Origin: Candidatus Binatia bacterium | GTDB lineage: Bacteria; Desulfobacterota; Binatia; Bin18 | DNA: 64,000 nucleotides | NCBI GenBank assembly: GCA_951812575.1 | Contig: OX638322.1 | Span: forward strand, 4,282,501 to 4,346,500 | Reading direction: 5' to 3' | Shown here: positions 45,306 through 53,903 of the stretch, piece by piece | How the letters are laid out: the number at the start of each line of letters is the position of its first letter | Position numbering within the stretch: the first letter of the stretch is position 1 | The notes under the pieces: model-generated | What the model was told of the DNA's origin: nothing | Databases searched by the model: none | What the model saw: the letters and a program-made list of their open reading frames with translations, nothing else | Translations under genes and position numbers: made by a program

Positions 45306-45336
45306 GCTCTGTCCCTATAATACGGTAGGACAGAGC
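45306..45336. promoter_or_regulatory. Palindrome with a TATAAT box in its loop
   Basis: GCTCTGTCC (45306-45314) and GGACAGAGC (45328-45336) are perfect complements around a 13-base centre that contains TATAAT (45316-45321). It could be an operator laid over a -10 box, so repressor binding would block the promoter. The -35 is unclear. Confidence 0.5.
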
Positions 45337-45426
45337 GGACCGAGCCTCGGGCCGGTAGCGGCGATCGGTTCCTGGCTGAGCGGATTCTGGACCCGCGGTG
45401 GGTGCGCCGAGAAAGGAGGTGGTCTA

Positions 45427-45590
45427 GTGCAGTTATCAACGACGGTGATCAGTGAGGTGGTGGCCTCTTAGGCCGACCTATCCCAAATCGGGTGGTCGCT
45501 TGGGAGGACCAGGCACCACCGTGACCCCGGCAGCCCGTGTTCATCACCCACGGGACGTCCTTACGGACGTAGCACTGTCGGGGTTTTTTC
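45427..45590 (+). ncRNA. Structured RNA candidate with leader-like frame
   Basis: A GTG at 45427 follows AAAGGAGGT with 6-nt spacing and opens a 14-codon frame ending TAG at 45471 (VQLSTTVISEVVAS). Next comes a long hairpin (GGTGGTG at 45456 with CACCACC ending at 45520). A three-way junction follows: the outer stem ACCCCGGCAG / CTGTCGGGGT (45524-45533 with 45575-45584) encloses CCCGTG/CACGGG and ACGTCC/GGACGT hairpins, then six T to 45589. No gene on this strand follows, so it may be a stand-alone sRNA. It matches no RNA family that I recognise. Confidence 0.5.
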
Positions 45591-45662
45591 TGAGACCCGG
45601 CAATAAAACGAATCGTAAAATAGGAATTCAACTTTCCGCTGGCATGAATTCCAGGTGGAGTG

Positions 45663-46010
45663 TTAGCGCTTCTTGGCTTGGCCCTCAATCAGCAACCATT
45701 GGGCCTGACCGATTCCGCGCAGGCTGCGGTATTCAGCCTCGGACCAGCCCTGAGCCCCTCTTTTCCGGGCAACGTCAAGCGCCCGCGTCAGCACCGATTC
45801 GCACAACTCCAGTAAGGGCAGGAGTTCCTGGTCTACCTCGTCTAAAGGAGTCTCAAGGCATATGGCCTGGAAATGGGGCAGCAGGGGAGCCAGCGATGCC
45901 TGAGTGCGGCTTCCGTTTCCTTGACGCGGAGTTGTAGCCTCACTTGCAGCAGAAAAAAACGCAAAGCCGAGTTGACCGGAGTTGTGTGAGAGGTCCGTTT
46001 TGTCTGTCAC
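45663..46010 (-). CDS. Hypothetical protein coupled to holA
   Basis: A 115-residue protein whose start overlaps the holA stop by four bases. The middle is helical (LPHFQAICLETPLDEVDQELLPLLELCESVLTRALDVARKR) and the C-terminus basic (QWLLIEGQAKKR). No family was recognised. The coupling to a DNA polymerase subunit is probably positional. Confidence 0.6.
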   Translation of the reverse strand: MTDKTDLSHNSGQLGFAFFSAASEATTPRQGNGSRTQASLAPLLPHFQAICLETPLDEVDQELLPLLELCESVLTRALDVARKRGAQGWSEAEYRSLRGIGQAQWLLIEGQAKKR

Positions 46011-47038
46011 AGTCTGGGCCTACCTTCAGTAGCTCCTCTCCCACAGACATCCAGCACAAAGGCATCGAACAAGAGACGTGGGGAGGTCGGACTCGATTTG
46101 AGGGCCAGGTCTAATTGCGAGGCATGTCGCAAGATGCGGCGCAGGTCTGCACTTGAGAAGACACGACCCTGCTCCACGGCAGCGCGCAGCCGCTGGCCGC
46201 GCAGCCCGACCGCCCGTTCAATCTGACTGCTCGGAGTATTCGCGTCGGACAAATCCTTGACCTGCCATAGCCGCCGGAAATGGCCAACCAGTGCGTGCAA
46301 GGCTGGGAGCGCCCGCTTCTCATCGTTCAATACGTCCTGTACCAGGCGGACGGCCCGTTTGCTGTGACGTCGCCCCAAAGCGTCGGCCAGCTCAAAGGCC
46401 GAGTGCTGATGCAGATCTCCCGTACATTGCCTGACCACTTCCTGATCTATTTCGGTTGCCGGGAAAACAAAGGCGACCAGCTTGTCGATCTCGGTGGACA
46501 GGGCGAGCAAATCCGTTCCCATATGATCGGCCAAATACGAGGCCGCCTCAGCGTTGAGCCGGACCCCCCGTTCCCGAGCAAAACGCTGCGCCCAGCCGGG
46601 GATTTGGTTGATAAAAGGCGAACGGAATTCGCCCACAAAACCACGCTTGGCACACACAGAAAAGAATTTCTGGCTGAGATTAGCCCTGCCCTGCACGCAG
46701 ACGACCAGAGGTTGGCTTTCATCCCGGAGTTCGGCCTCGGTCGCCAGACGCTCCCGGTCTGCGGCAGACAGTTGGCCTGCATTTTTGAGCACGACTAATT
46801 GACGTTCGGCAAAGAGCGAGGCGCTGCCCCAGGCCTCGAGCACCTGCTCAAGCGGGTCTTCTCCCGCATAAAACGTCTGCACCGCCGGATTTTCACCCAG
46901 ACGCGCCTGTACCAGGGCGACTGCGCGATTAATGAAATATGCCTCCTCACCATGAAAGAGATAGAGCCGGGAGAGGGGCTCTTTGGTCAGGAGCGCAAAA
47001 ATTTCGTCGGGTTGGCGAAACGTCTTTCTCGTCTGCAT
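46007..47038 (-). CDS. holA: DNA polymerase III delta subunit
   Basis: The 343-residue protein has the clamp-loader delta layout: LYLFHGEEAYFINRAVALVQARL at the N-terminus, ASLFAERQLVVLKNAG in the centre and a helical collar near the C-terminus (FELADALGRRHSKRAVRLVQDVL; LVGHFRRLWQVKDLSD). Delta opens the beta clamp at primer ends. It is 12 bases downstream of sdhE-like, so it appears transcribed with the succinate dehydrogenase genes. No clear ribosome-binding site is visible. Confidence 0.92.
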   Translation of the reverse strand: MQTRKTFRQPDEIFALLTKEPLSRLYLFHGEEAYFINRAVALVQARLGENPAVQTFYAGEDPLEQVLEAWGSASLFAERQLVVLKNAGQLSAADRERLATEAELRDESQPLVVCVQGRANLSQKFFSVCAKRGFVGEFRSPFINQIPGWAQRFARERGVRLNAEAASYLADHMGTDLLALSTEIDKLVAFVFPATEIDQEVVRQCTGDLHQHSAFELADALGRRHSKRAVRLVQDVLNDEKRALPALHALVGHFRRLWQVKDLSDANTPSSQIERAVGLRGQRLRAAVEQGRVFSSADLRRILRHASQLDLALKSSPTSPRLLFDAFVLDVCGRGATEGRPRL

Positions 47039-47050
47039 CGAGGGGGCGCG

Positions 47051-47938
47051 CTACGATCTGATGCTGACCTCCAGTTGACGCGAAACGGATTCGGTCGAAA
47101 CGATGTGCCGCTGGAGTTCCATTTCTTTCTCATCGAAGCCAAAGGCCAGTCCCAGGAGCTGCGGGAGGTGGATAATCGGCATCCCAATCTGGGTCCCCGC
47201 CTGTTTCTCTGCTGTCGGCTGGTTGGCGTCAAGATTCAGATGACACAGCGGACAGGGCGTCACCATGCAGTCGGCCCCCTTCGTCTTGGCGTCACCGGTA
47301 TGGTCGCTCACCATGCGCATGGAATTTTCTTCGTTGACCGTCAGAATCGGAAATCCGCAGCATTTGGACTTCCCGCTCGAATCTACGGACTCGGCACCAA
47401 GAACGTCGAGCAGGTCCTCTAAATAGGTTTTCCGTCCCGACAAGCCCTTGGGCGCAATGATGGAGGTTGGACGGCGGATGTAACAGCCATAGAACGGCGC
47501 GACCTTGAGCCCTGTCAGTTTCCGCTTGATATACGGTTTCAGATTCTCCACCCCATAGTCTTCCATTAGCACCCATAAGAGGTGCTTGACCTCCACCGTG
47601 CCTTTGTATTCCAACCCTTCCTCGGCCAGGTATTCGGCATTGATCTTCTGGCGATACTCGGGCTCGTTTTTGAAGCGGTGGTTGGCTTGGGTAAAAACTC
47701 CCTGACAGGTACTGCAAATCGTCATCAGGGAGGACAGTCCCATGGCTTCCACCTTGGCCAGGGTCCGCGCGTTGATGGGATCGGACAGGTCACGGCTCAA
47801 CACCCCGGCACCGGTACAGCCGACATCGGTCACTTCTTCGATTTCGATCCCGAGTGTTTCCGTCACTTTGACCGAAGCGGGATAGAGTTCAGGACAGGCC
47901 CCACGCGACACACAGCCTGGATAAAATGCGTACTTCAT
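47051..47938 (-). CDS. Succinate dehydrogenase E-type subunit (CCG domain, HdrB-like)
   Basis: A 295-residue protein with two CCG cysteine domains as in heterodisulfide reductase HdrB and the SdhE/SdhF-type subunit: FYPGCVSRG, GCTGAGV, CSTCQGVF, and later FYGCYIRRP, KCCGFPI and TPCPLCHLNLDA. In type E succinate dehydrogenases this subunit replaces the classical membrane anchors. It overlaps the iron-sulfur subunit gene by four bases. The symbol sdhE is avoided because it also names an unrelated assembly factor. Confidence 0.88.
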   Translation of the reverse strand: MKYAFYPGCVSRGACPELYPASVKVTETLGIEIEEVTDVGCTGAGVLSRDLSDPINARTLAKVEAMGLSSLMTICSTCQGVFTQANHRFKNEPEYRQKINAEYLAEEGLEYKGTVEVKHLLWVLMEDYGVENLKPYIKRKLTGLKVAPFYGCYIRRPTSIIAPKGLSGRKTYLEDLLDVLGAESVDSSGKSKCCGFPILTVNEENSMRMVSDHTGDAKTKGADCMVTPCPLCHLNLDANQPTAEKQAGTQIGMPIIHLPQLLGLAFGFDEKEMELQRHIVSTESVSRQLEVSIRS

Positions 47939-48903
47939 ACTTCGCTCCTCTGGGCTTTGTCTATGATGCGTCGAATCGCCTCGGCGCCCGGCCGCTTGTG
48001 ATGGAAATACGGCAGCGGGGCCTTGCCCTTGGGGATGGCCCGGATCACCGTGGGCAGGAGTTTCGCCAAGCCGGCAATATTGGTCAGGCCCTCACTCTCG
48101 ATCGCCAGCCGGCCTTCATCCAGCCAGCCGCTACGCTTGACCGAATTCAGGAAGCTATCGTAATGCCGCTGTACCTTGGGATTCCTGGTGCCGGAGCGAA
48201 TGCCCTGTCGAATCGCCTCGTCACGCACCTCGAACAGTCGGTCGGTCGGTTCCAGGCCCAGAGGGCAATGCCCATTGGCCTCAAAACAGTGCGTGCAGTC
48301 CCAGACACCACCAGGCTCGCTGACCAGCGTTAAGCGCTCATCGTGCTGCCCGTCGCGCGGGTCGAAAACGGCTCGATACGCCTTGGTCAGGGCGGCCGGA
48401 CCGACAAAGTCCTTGTCGATTTTAATCACCGCGCAGCCCTCGTCACACAGGCCGCACATGACACAGCTCATCGCCTTGCGAACTTCGGCCAGTTGCTCCT
48501 CGGCGACCACGTATTCGCCCTCGGGTTCTGGCTCGCGGGGCGTAATCCAGGGTTGGACCGCCTTGATTTTCTTCCAGAGGAAGTCCTCGAGGTCATACAC
48601 CAGGTCTTTCAGTACCGGGATATTGCGAATAGGTTCGACGGTCACCACGCCATTCTTGACCGTTTTGGCGATTTTCAGGCTACAGCCGAGCCGGCCCTTT
48701 TTGTTTATACGGAGCGCGCAGTCACCACACGATCCCCGCTCACACGAGGCCCGAAACGCCAGGCTGGGGTCCTGCTCGTCCCGAATCTGTCTGAGCCCGT
48801 CCATCACGGTCGCCGAATCCGGCAGGTCTACCTGGTAGGTCGCAAAATCCGGTTTGCTGCCGTTTTCAGGGTCGAAACGGTAGACCTTAAATGTTGTTTC
48901 CAT
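47935..48903 (-). CDS. sdhB: Succinate dehydrogenase/fumarate reductase iron-sulfur subunit
   Basis: The 322-residue subunit has the plant-type 2Fe-2S signature FRASCERGSCGDCALRIN near residue 60 and, further on, the ferredoxin-type AMSCVMCGLCDEGCAV and DCTHCFEANGHCPLG. It passes electrons from the flavin subunit to the HdrB-like subunit. It is longer than the usual 240 residues, with a C-terminal extension rich in Lys and Arg. GGAGGGG precedes the ATG. It lies between sdhA and the HdrB-like gene. Confidence 0.93.
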   Translation of the reverse strand: METTFKVYRFDPENGSKPDFATYQVDLPDSATVMDGLRQIRDEQDPSLAFRASCERGSCGDCALRINKKGRLGCSLKIAKTVKNGVVTVEPIRNIPVLKDLVYDLEDFLWKKIKAVQPWITPREPEPEGEYVVAEEQLAEVRKAMSCVMCGLCDEGCAVIKIDKDFVGPAALTKAYRAVFDPRDGQHDERLTLVSEPGGVWDCTHCFEANGHCPLGLEPTDRLFEVRDEAIRQGIRSGTRNPKVQRHYDSFLNSVKRSGWLDEGRLAIESEGLTNIAGLAKLLPTVIRAIPKGKAPLPYFHHKRPGAEAIRRIIDKAQRSEV

Positions 48904-48957
48904 AGGTCCCCTCCATTCTCTGCCTTCAGATTCTCTATCTTCAGTAAGAGACTCCCG

Positions 48958-50580
48958 TCACGCAGACTGTCCGGCATTGACCACCGGACTGGTGGCCAGG
49001 CTTGGTCCATCGGGTCCACACGTCACCAACGAATGATGCTGCCACTCTGCATCGTTCGTTGCCGGGAAGTCACTCCGGTGGTGGACGCCACGGCTTTCCT
49101 GTCGTTCCTGGGCCGCGGTCACAATGGCTCCGGCAACGTCGAGCAGCGCTCCCAGCTCATAAAAAGTGAGCAATTCATGGTTATACATTTTTCCGTGATG
49201 TCGGAGTCCAACCTGAGTGTAGCGAGTCTGTAAGTCGGCGACACAGCGGGCGGCCTCTTGTAACCTGGCTTCGTCCCGTACCAGCCCAACGTGCTCGGCC
49301 ATTGTGTTCGCCAGCGCACGCTGAATCGTGACCACCGTATCCTCAGACGCAGGCCGGGAAAAAATTGCCTCCAGGGTTCGTCGAGTGTCCTGCAGGGCAG
49401 CGTCGGCAATCGCCTGGGGAGAGGTGTCCAACGCATGGGCGGCCGCAGCGCTACCGGCCCGCCGACCAAAGACAACGCTGGCGGTCAGCGCATTCCCAGC
49501 CAAGGCATTGGCCCCGTGCACCCCAGGGGAGGCACACTCTCCGGCAGCAAACAGACCAGAGACAGCCGTTGCCCCGTTCGTATCGGTCTGGATGCCACCC
49601 AGGACCCGATGCATGCGCGGCATAACAGGCAGCGGTGCGCTGTCCAGACTGATGCCAGCTATATCATTGGCCGCTCGCTCCAAATAGAGGAATCGGGCGC
49701 CAATACGCTCTTTGCCAATCGAGCGGAAATCGAGTGTCGCGCCGTCCTCGGCGGAAGCGAGCGAGCGACACAGCGCGTCCCGAAGCGGCGGATCGTCTGC
49801 CTGAAGGATGGGCTGTCCGTCCGGGTTGCACAGCACAGCACCCTCGCCCAAGGCGCCTTCAGAGGCAAAGGCCGCCCGTTCGCAAAAGCCCAGGGGATGG
49901 TATTGCACCATTTCCATATCCCGGAGGCCCAGCCCGGCCCTATAGGCCAGGCTCATACCGTCACCGCAGCACGATTGCGAGGCCGTGCTCGGGGTATAGA
50001 CACGCCCGGCGCCACCCGTGGCCAGTACCACAGCGGACGCACCGAACGCATCGAGCTTACCTGTGCCAAGTTCCAGGGCGAGCACCCCGCGACAGATGCC
50101 GTCCTCAACAACGAGGGAGGTCGCGAGCCACTCTTCATGACTGGGAATCTCTTCCCGTATACATTGCTCATAGAGCGTGTTGAGCACTGCATGACCGGTC
50201 ATATCGGCAGAAAATGCCGTGCGCGGGCTGGTATGCCCGCCGAGGGCCCACCGGTCGAGTTTGCCCTCAGTATTCCGGTTAAACGGCACCCCGATATGGT
50301 CGAGCTGAATAATGTCGTCTGACGCTGTGCGGCACATCTCCTCAACAGCCGCGTGATCGCACAGGCCCGCTCCGGCCCGTACCGTATCCTGGGCGTGCTG
50401 CTGCCACGAATCGTCTTTTCCAAAGGCTGCGTTCAGCCCGTCTGACGAGGTCGCGGAATGGCTGCGTAGCGGGTGGGTCTTGCTGAGCAGGGCAACCTGT
50501 ACGCCAGCCTGCTTGGCCGCAAGGGCGGCCCGGAGTCCGGCAACCCCGCCACCGACAATAAGAACATCGTATTTGAGCAT
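48958..50580 (-). CDS. sdhA: Succinate dehydrogenase/fumarate reductase flavoprotein subunit
   Basis: The 540-residue protein has the FAD dinucleotide fold YDVLIVGGGVAGLRAALAA, the histidine region SHSATSSDGLNAAFG, the substrate loop RALGGHTS-like WALGGHTSPRT and the C-terminal GLFAAGECASPGVHGANALAGNAL. It oxidises succinate or reduces fumarate. No separate C or D membrane anchor gene is present. ATG 50580 is preferred to GTG 50586 because of AGAGAG spacing. The folate cyclo-ligase gene lies 104 bases upstream. Confidence 0.95.
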   Translation of the reverse strand: MLKYDVLIVGGGVAGLRAALAAKQAGVQVALLSKTHPLRSHSATSSDGLNAAFGKDDSWQQHAQDTVRAGAGLCDHAAVEEMCRTASDDIIQLDHIGVPFNRNTEGKLDRWALGGHTSPRTAFSADMTGHAVLNTLYEQCIREEIPSHEEWLATSLVVEDGICRGVLALELGTGKLDAFGASAVVLATGGAGRVYTPSTASQSCCGDGMSLAYRAGLGLRDMEMVQYHPLGFCERAAFASEGALGEGAVLCNPDGQPILQADDPPLRDALCRSLASAEDGATLDFRSIGKERIGARFLYLERAANDIAGISLDSAPLPVMPRMHRVLGGIQTDTNGATAVSGLFAAGECASPGVHGANALAGNALTASVVFGRRAGSAAAAHALDTSPQAIADAALQDTRRTLEAIFSRPASEDTVVTIQRALANTMAEHVGLVRDEARLQEAARCVADLQTRYTQVGLRHHGKMYNHELLTFYELGALLDVAGAIVTAAQERQESRGVHHRSDFPATNDAEWQHHSLVTCGPDGPSLATSPVVNAGQSA

Positions 50581-50684
50581 AGACACTCTCTAGCGCAGGC
50601 CACTATAACCGAAATGGCACGAGAAGAGCAAATCCAACCAGGCGCCCTGCTGGCGGCGGTTCTTTCCACTCTCCAGGCTGTCGT

Positions 50685-51281
50685 CTAGGCATCTTTTCCC
50701 AGCCTGGTCCCGGCACATTCGATCAGTCTCTTTTCCGTGACAATGTAGTCCACACGCTCGTCATGCTCATCAATAGGGATATGCGAGACGATTTGGTAGT
50801 CATAGGCAAGACCAACCCGTAGCGCGCCGGCCAGTAAGTCTCTCAACACTCGGTCATAATAGCCTCGGCCCCGTCCAAGTCGGTGTCCGGCCCGATCAAA
50901 ACCGACGCCGGGGATCAGCACCAGATCAGTTTGGGCGACACTCGTGAGCAGGTTTTCTCCGGGTGGGACCAGGATATCAAAAACCCCTGGAATCAAAGGC
51001 TCGTTATCGTGACGCCTGACAAACTCAACCTCCTGTTTATCTGCCGTCACTCTCGGATAGTAGACGTCTATTCCTCGTCGGCAGGCTGCCTGCCACAGCC
51101 CTTCGGTTTCCACCTCATTTTCATCGGGACTGTACAGCAGAATCTGCCGGGCCTGGTGAAACACCGCCTGCGCACACAAACGAGTCGCAATCTGCTGACT
51201 GTTTTTCCTGACGTCCTGGGCTGAGAGGGCCCGCCGCCGCTGACGGAGCAGCGTGCGAAGCCGTCGTTTTTCGGCCAGCAT
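50685..51281 (-). CDS. 5-formyltetrahydrofolate cyclo-ligase
   Basis: The 198-residue enzyme turns 5-formyl-THF to methenyl-THF with ATP. Family landmarks are KRRLRTLLRQRRRALS, YYPRVTADKQEVEFVRR, VLIPGVGFDRAGHRLGRGRGYYDRVL and GLAYDYQIVSHIPIDEHDERVDYIVTE. It lies upstream of the sdh genes on the same strand. No ribosome-binding site is evident at 51281. Confidence 0.93.
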   Translation of the reverse strand: MLAEKRRLRTLLRQRRRALSAQDVRKNSQQIATRLCAQAVFHQARQILLYSPDENEVETEGLWQAACRRGIDVYYPRVTADKQEVEFVRRHDNEPLIPGVFDILVPPGENLLTSVAQTDLVLIPGVGFDRAGHRLGRGRGYYDRVLRDLLAGALRVGLAYDYQIVSHIPIDEHDERVDYIVTEKRLIECAGTRLGKDA

Positions 51282-51412
51282 GATAATTTACACCGCTCAA
51301 GCGCCGCTCGGGCTCACGGCCAGCGCAACGCTGGCTCTGTGTTATCAGGGGTTTAAGGGCCTTTTATGGTCCTCGAATTTTGGAAATTTGCAGCCAACAT
51401 AAACGCCACCCG

Positions 51413-51480
51413 ACCCAATCAACTCAACAGACTCAATAGACCCAACAGACCCAACAGACTCAACCGACCCACCCGACTCC
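51413..51480. repeat. Short degenerate tandem repeat
   Basis: Repeats of a unit close to CAACAGACTC or CAACAGACCC recur about six times between the folate cyclo-ligase start and the MaoC-like stop. The array is C/A-rich and could vary in copy number. Confidence 0.7.
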
Positions 51481-51484
51481 CCTA

Positions 51485-51925
51485 CTACCCCCGTTGGGGC
51501 AAGGTAAAAGTCGCCTCACCAGTCAGAATCTTCTCCCCTTTTTGATTCTGCTGCCAGATCTCACAATCGACCCGCGGCTCGTCATTGGCATGATATGTCC
51601 GCTTCACCACTCCACCACAGGTCAAGCGATCACCCGGAAAAACATTGGCGGCAAAACGGAGCCTGGTTTTGCGCAGGTCCCAAGGATGATGCAGCCAATC
51701 AGTCAGAAAACGGTACAGAAAGGTTTCGTTGAGGGGACCTTGCTGTACAACGTCGGGCAGCCCCCGTTCCTGGGCGTAGACACGGTCAAGATGCAGCGGA
51801 TTGGTGTCGCGCAGAATAATGGCGACGGGGATATAGGACAGACGGTCCATCGGACCATAGGTCGCCTGGGGGAGCGGCATGCCCTCATACGCCTCGTCAA
51901 AAAATATTTTTGGTCGGGTATCCAT
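51485..51925 (-). CDS. MaoC-like hotdog-fold dehydratase subunit
   Basis: A 146-residue hotdog protein: YGPMDRLSYIPVAIILRDTNPLHLDRVYAQERGLPDVVQQGP carries the hydratase-type Asp and His region (D-x-N-P-x-H). VFPGDRLTCGGVVKRTY is the following strand. It probably hydrates or dehydrates an enoyl-CoA, working with the next protein. It is three bases downstream of its partner gene. Confidence 0.85.
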   Translation of the reverse strand: MDTRPKIFFDEAYEGMPLPQATYGPMDRLSYIPVAIILRDTNPLHLDRVYAQERGLPDVVQQGPLNETFLYRFLTDWLHHPWDLRKTRLRFAANVFPGDRLTCGGVVKRTYHANDEPRVDCEIWQQNQKGEKILTGEATFTLPQRG

Positions 51926-51928
51926 TGA

Positions 51929-52387
51929 CTATTTGAACAGGATGTACGACTGCGCTCCCTGAAAGGCCACCACCTCGGAGTCGTCCGTTGCCGTAAAACG
52001 GACCTGGATCACGTCAAACGTGTTTTTCCCTTTCTTCTCGTACACGTCCGCAACTTCGGACCGAACGGTCAGCGTTTCACCCACATAGAGGGGCCGCAGA
52101 TATTCCAGTTCCTGCTCGCCAAACATGGCGGTTCCGGTCCGATAGTTGAACAGAAAATCTCTCTCCCAATCGAAAGCCCGCAGTAGTGCCTGCACCGCAA
52201 CAAAGGGGGCAAACGAGGGTGGAACGACCCGGCGCTCGTAGCCGGCCGCCTGGGCTGCCTCGTCACTCAGAAAGGCGGCCTGCTCTTCACCCGCAACCGG
52301 CAGATAGTCCTGGATATCATCCTCACGAATGGTGTAGCGAACGGGCTCAAGGACCTTGCCAATCAGCGGTGTCCGGTCAGCAGCCAT
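51929..52387 (-). CDS. MaoC N-terminal-like (FAS1-type dehydratase) subunit
   Basis: A 152-residue hotdog protein with PLIGKVLEPVRYTIREDDIQDYL and YLRPLYVGETLTVRSEVADVYEKKGKN. Proteins of this N-terminal MaoC kind pair with a catalytic partner, here the 51485-51925 product, and the two form a heterodimeric enoyl-CoA hydratase. ATG 52387 is chosen; the 40 residues before it in the frame look non-coding. Confidence 0.83.
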   Translation of the reverse strand: MAADRTPLIGKVLEPVRYTIREDDIQDYLPVAGEEQAAFLSDEAAQAAGYERRVVPPSFAPFVAVQALLRAFDWERDFLFNYRTGTAMFGEQELEYLRPLYVGETLTVRSEVADVYEKKGKNTFDVIQVRFTATDDSEVVAFQGAQSYILFK

Positions 52388-52574
52388 AGCGATAGCCTTC
52401 TTTGCGGGAGTGGCTGGATATTGTACGTGCCAGGCAAGGCTTGTAAATGGGCCGGCGTGTGATAGCACCGCCCGCGTTACGCTTCGGAGAAGTCCAGCTT
52501 GTTCCATCGGCGCCTTTTCTTAATCTGACCATTTCAGATTGACTTAGTCTTCTCCCTAAGCTAGATTTTCCTTC

Positions 52575-52805
52575 ATGCTTACTGTCACCATACACCAGGC
52601 AAAAACCCATTTGTCAAAACTCATTCAGAAAGCCTTGGCTGGAGAAGAGATTATCATTGCAAAAGGCAAGCAGCCACTTGTCAGGCTTGTCGTGCTGCCA
52701 GAGGCGTGCCCGCAGAGGCGCATAGGGGGCGCAAAAGGGATGGTCACGTTTATAGCCGATGACTTTGATGCCCCGCTCAAAGATTTTCAAGAGTATATGG
52801 GATGA
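52575..52805 (+). CDS. Phd/YefM-type antitoxin
   Basis: A 76-residue protein starting MLTVTIHQAKTHLSKLIQKALAGEEIIIAKGKQPLVRLV, the Phd/YefM DNA-binding fold. The C-terminus (IADDFDAPLKDFQEYMG) is the toxin-binding tail typical of VapB partners. Overlap of four bases with the PIN toxin gene supports co-translation. Confidence 0.92.
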   Translation: MLTVTIHQAKTHLSKLIQKALAGEEIIIAKGKQPLVRLVVLPEACPQRRIGGAKGMVTFIADDFDAPLKDFQEYMG

Positions 52806-53188
52806 AACTCTTACTGGATACGCACGCCTTACTGTGGCTCACCCAAGGCGACGAGAGATTCAGTGTCCAAGCGGAAGCCGCAGTTCTGGATACCCACAAC
52901 ACTCTGTACCTGAGTGCTGCAAGCTATTGGGAAATCTGCATCAAGTACGCACTTGGAAAACTTGGCTTGCAGTCGAATTGGCCAAGCCTGCTTGACCAAG
53001 AACTCGCCGTGAATCAAATCAGATGGCTTCCAATCGAAAAAGAACACTGCCAGGCGCTGACAGCATTACCTCTCGTTCATGGAGACCCGTTTGATCGTCT
53101 TCTGATTGCTCAGGCTCGGGTCGAAGGTATGACACTCTTAACCGCAGATGAGCAAATCCAGCGCTATGAAGTCCCGACTCTATGGTGA
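52802..53188 (+). CDS. PIN-domain ribonuclease toxin (VapC-type)
   Basis: The 128-residue PIN protein has MKLLLDTHALLWLTQGDE with the first Asp, SAASYWEICIKYALGKL with the Glu, HGDPFDRLLIAQA with the third acid pair and LLTADEQI at the end. It is intact and should be an active RNase controlled by the preceding Phd-type antitoxin. Confidence 0.93.
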   Translation: MKLLLDTHALLWLTQGDERFSVQAEAAVLDTHNTLYLSAASYWEICIKYALGKLGLQSNWPSLLDQELAVNQIRWLPIEKEHCQALTALPLVHGDPFDRLLIAQARVEGMTLLTADEQIQRYEVPTLW

Positions 53189-53270
53189 GGAAGGAGCAAA
53201 GGCGGCTTAACCACTGAAGCCCTCGCCCGTATCGAAGCCACCACCCCTCCCCGGAGAAGCGAAAACTCGT

Positions 53271-53669
53271 CTACTTTCCAAAGACCACGTTCACCAGTTC
53301 GGTATCCAGATATTCGGTGACCTGCTGCACTTTCCCATTTTCAAGTCGGAAGACTTGGGCGTAGGTGTTGTTATACGCCTTACCAGACTTGGTCATGGAC
53401 TCGCCGCGGCCCTGCATGACAACATTGTCCCCTTCCGCAATCAGATTGTCCACGTGCACGGTCAGCCCGTTTTCGAGCTGGGCCCCGAGGGGGGCCAGGA
53501 CCTTTTCAACGAACTCTGCCTTGCCCTTGAACACACCCGAGAATTTGGTCGAGCCGATCAGGGTGAAATTGACATCGTCCGCCAGGGTACTCAAAAAAGC
53601 CTCCGCATTCCCTTTCGAGAGCTCGGCAAACATATTGCTGATGATTTCCTTATTCTCTGCTGCACTCAT
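53271..53669 (-). CDS. SnoaL/NTF2-like protein
   Basis: A 132-residue cone-shaped alpha+beta fold protein: KEIISNMFAELSKGNAEAFLSTLADDVNFTLIG and GLTVHVDNLIAEGDNVVMQGRGESMTKSGKAYNNTYAQVF fit the SnoaL-like pattern. Members include isomerases, hydrolases and non-enzymatic binders; the function cannot be fixed. AGGAGG precedes the ATG. It is a single gene. Confidence 0.88.
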   Translation of the reverse strand: MSAAENKEIISNMFAELSKGNAEAFLSTLADDVNFTLIGSTKFSGVFKGKAEFVEKVLAPLGAQLENGLTVHVDNLIAEGDNVVMQGRGESMTKSGKAYNNTYAQVFRLENGKVQQVTEYLDTELVNVVFGK

Positions 53670-53903
53670 GATTTCCTCCTGTGAAATATCCTTTGCCGGG
53701 AGAACTGTACGCCGGATGACAAAAGGGTGTCAAGATAAGACACCCACCGACCGTGTGAACGCGCGCTCCTCAATACAGGCTCCTTCACCGAAACCTTTGT
53801 GATGGTTTTCCTAAAATGTCGGAATACGGGTGCAGACGTTTGAGTGAATATCTTCCGGAGGGAGCAATGGATCAATAGGCACCCTACTTCTACCACATCT
53901 ACA

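Larger units (their letters stand above)
45144..45662. other. Long intergenic region with RNA-like structure
   Basis: This is a 519-base gap with no protein gene of normal size. It contains the palindrome at 45306-45336, a short frame behind a strong ribosome-binding site at 45427-45471, and a chain of hairpins ending in a terminator at 45590. Those parts have their own entries; the 72 bases after 45590 show nothing. Confidence 0.6.

Noticed and set aside
45427..45590. T-box, SAM or cobalamin riboswitch
   Set aside because: No conserved T-box motif, SAM or B12 box, and no downstream gene on the same strand.
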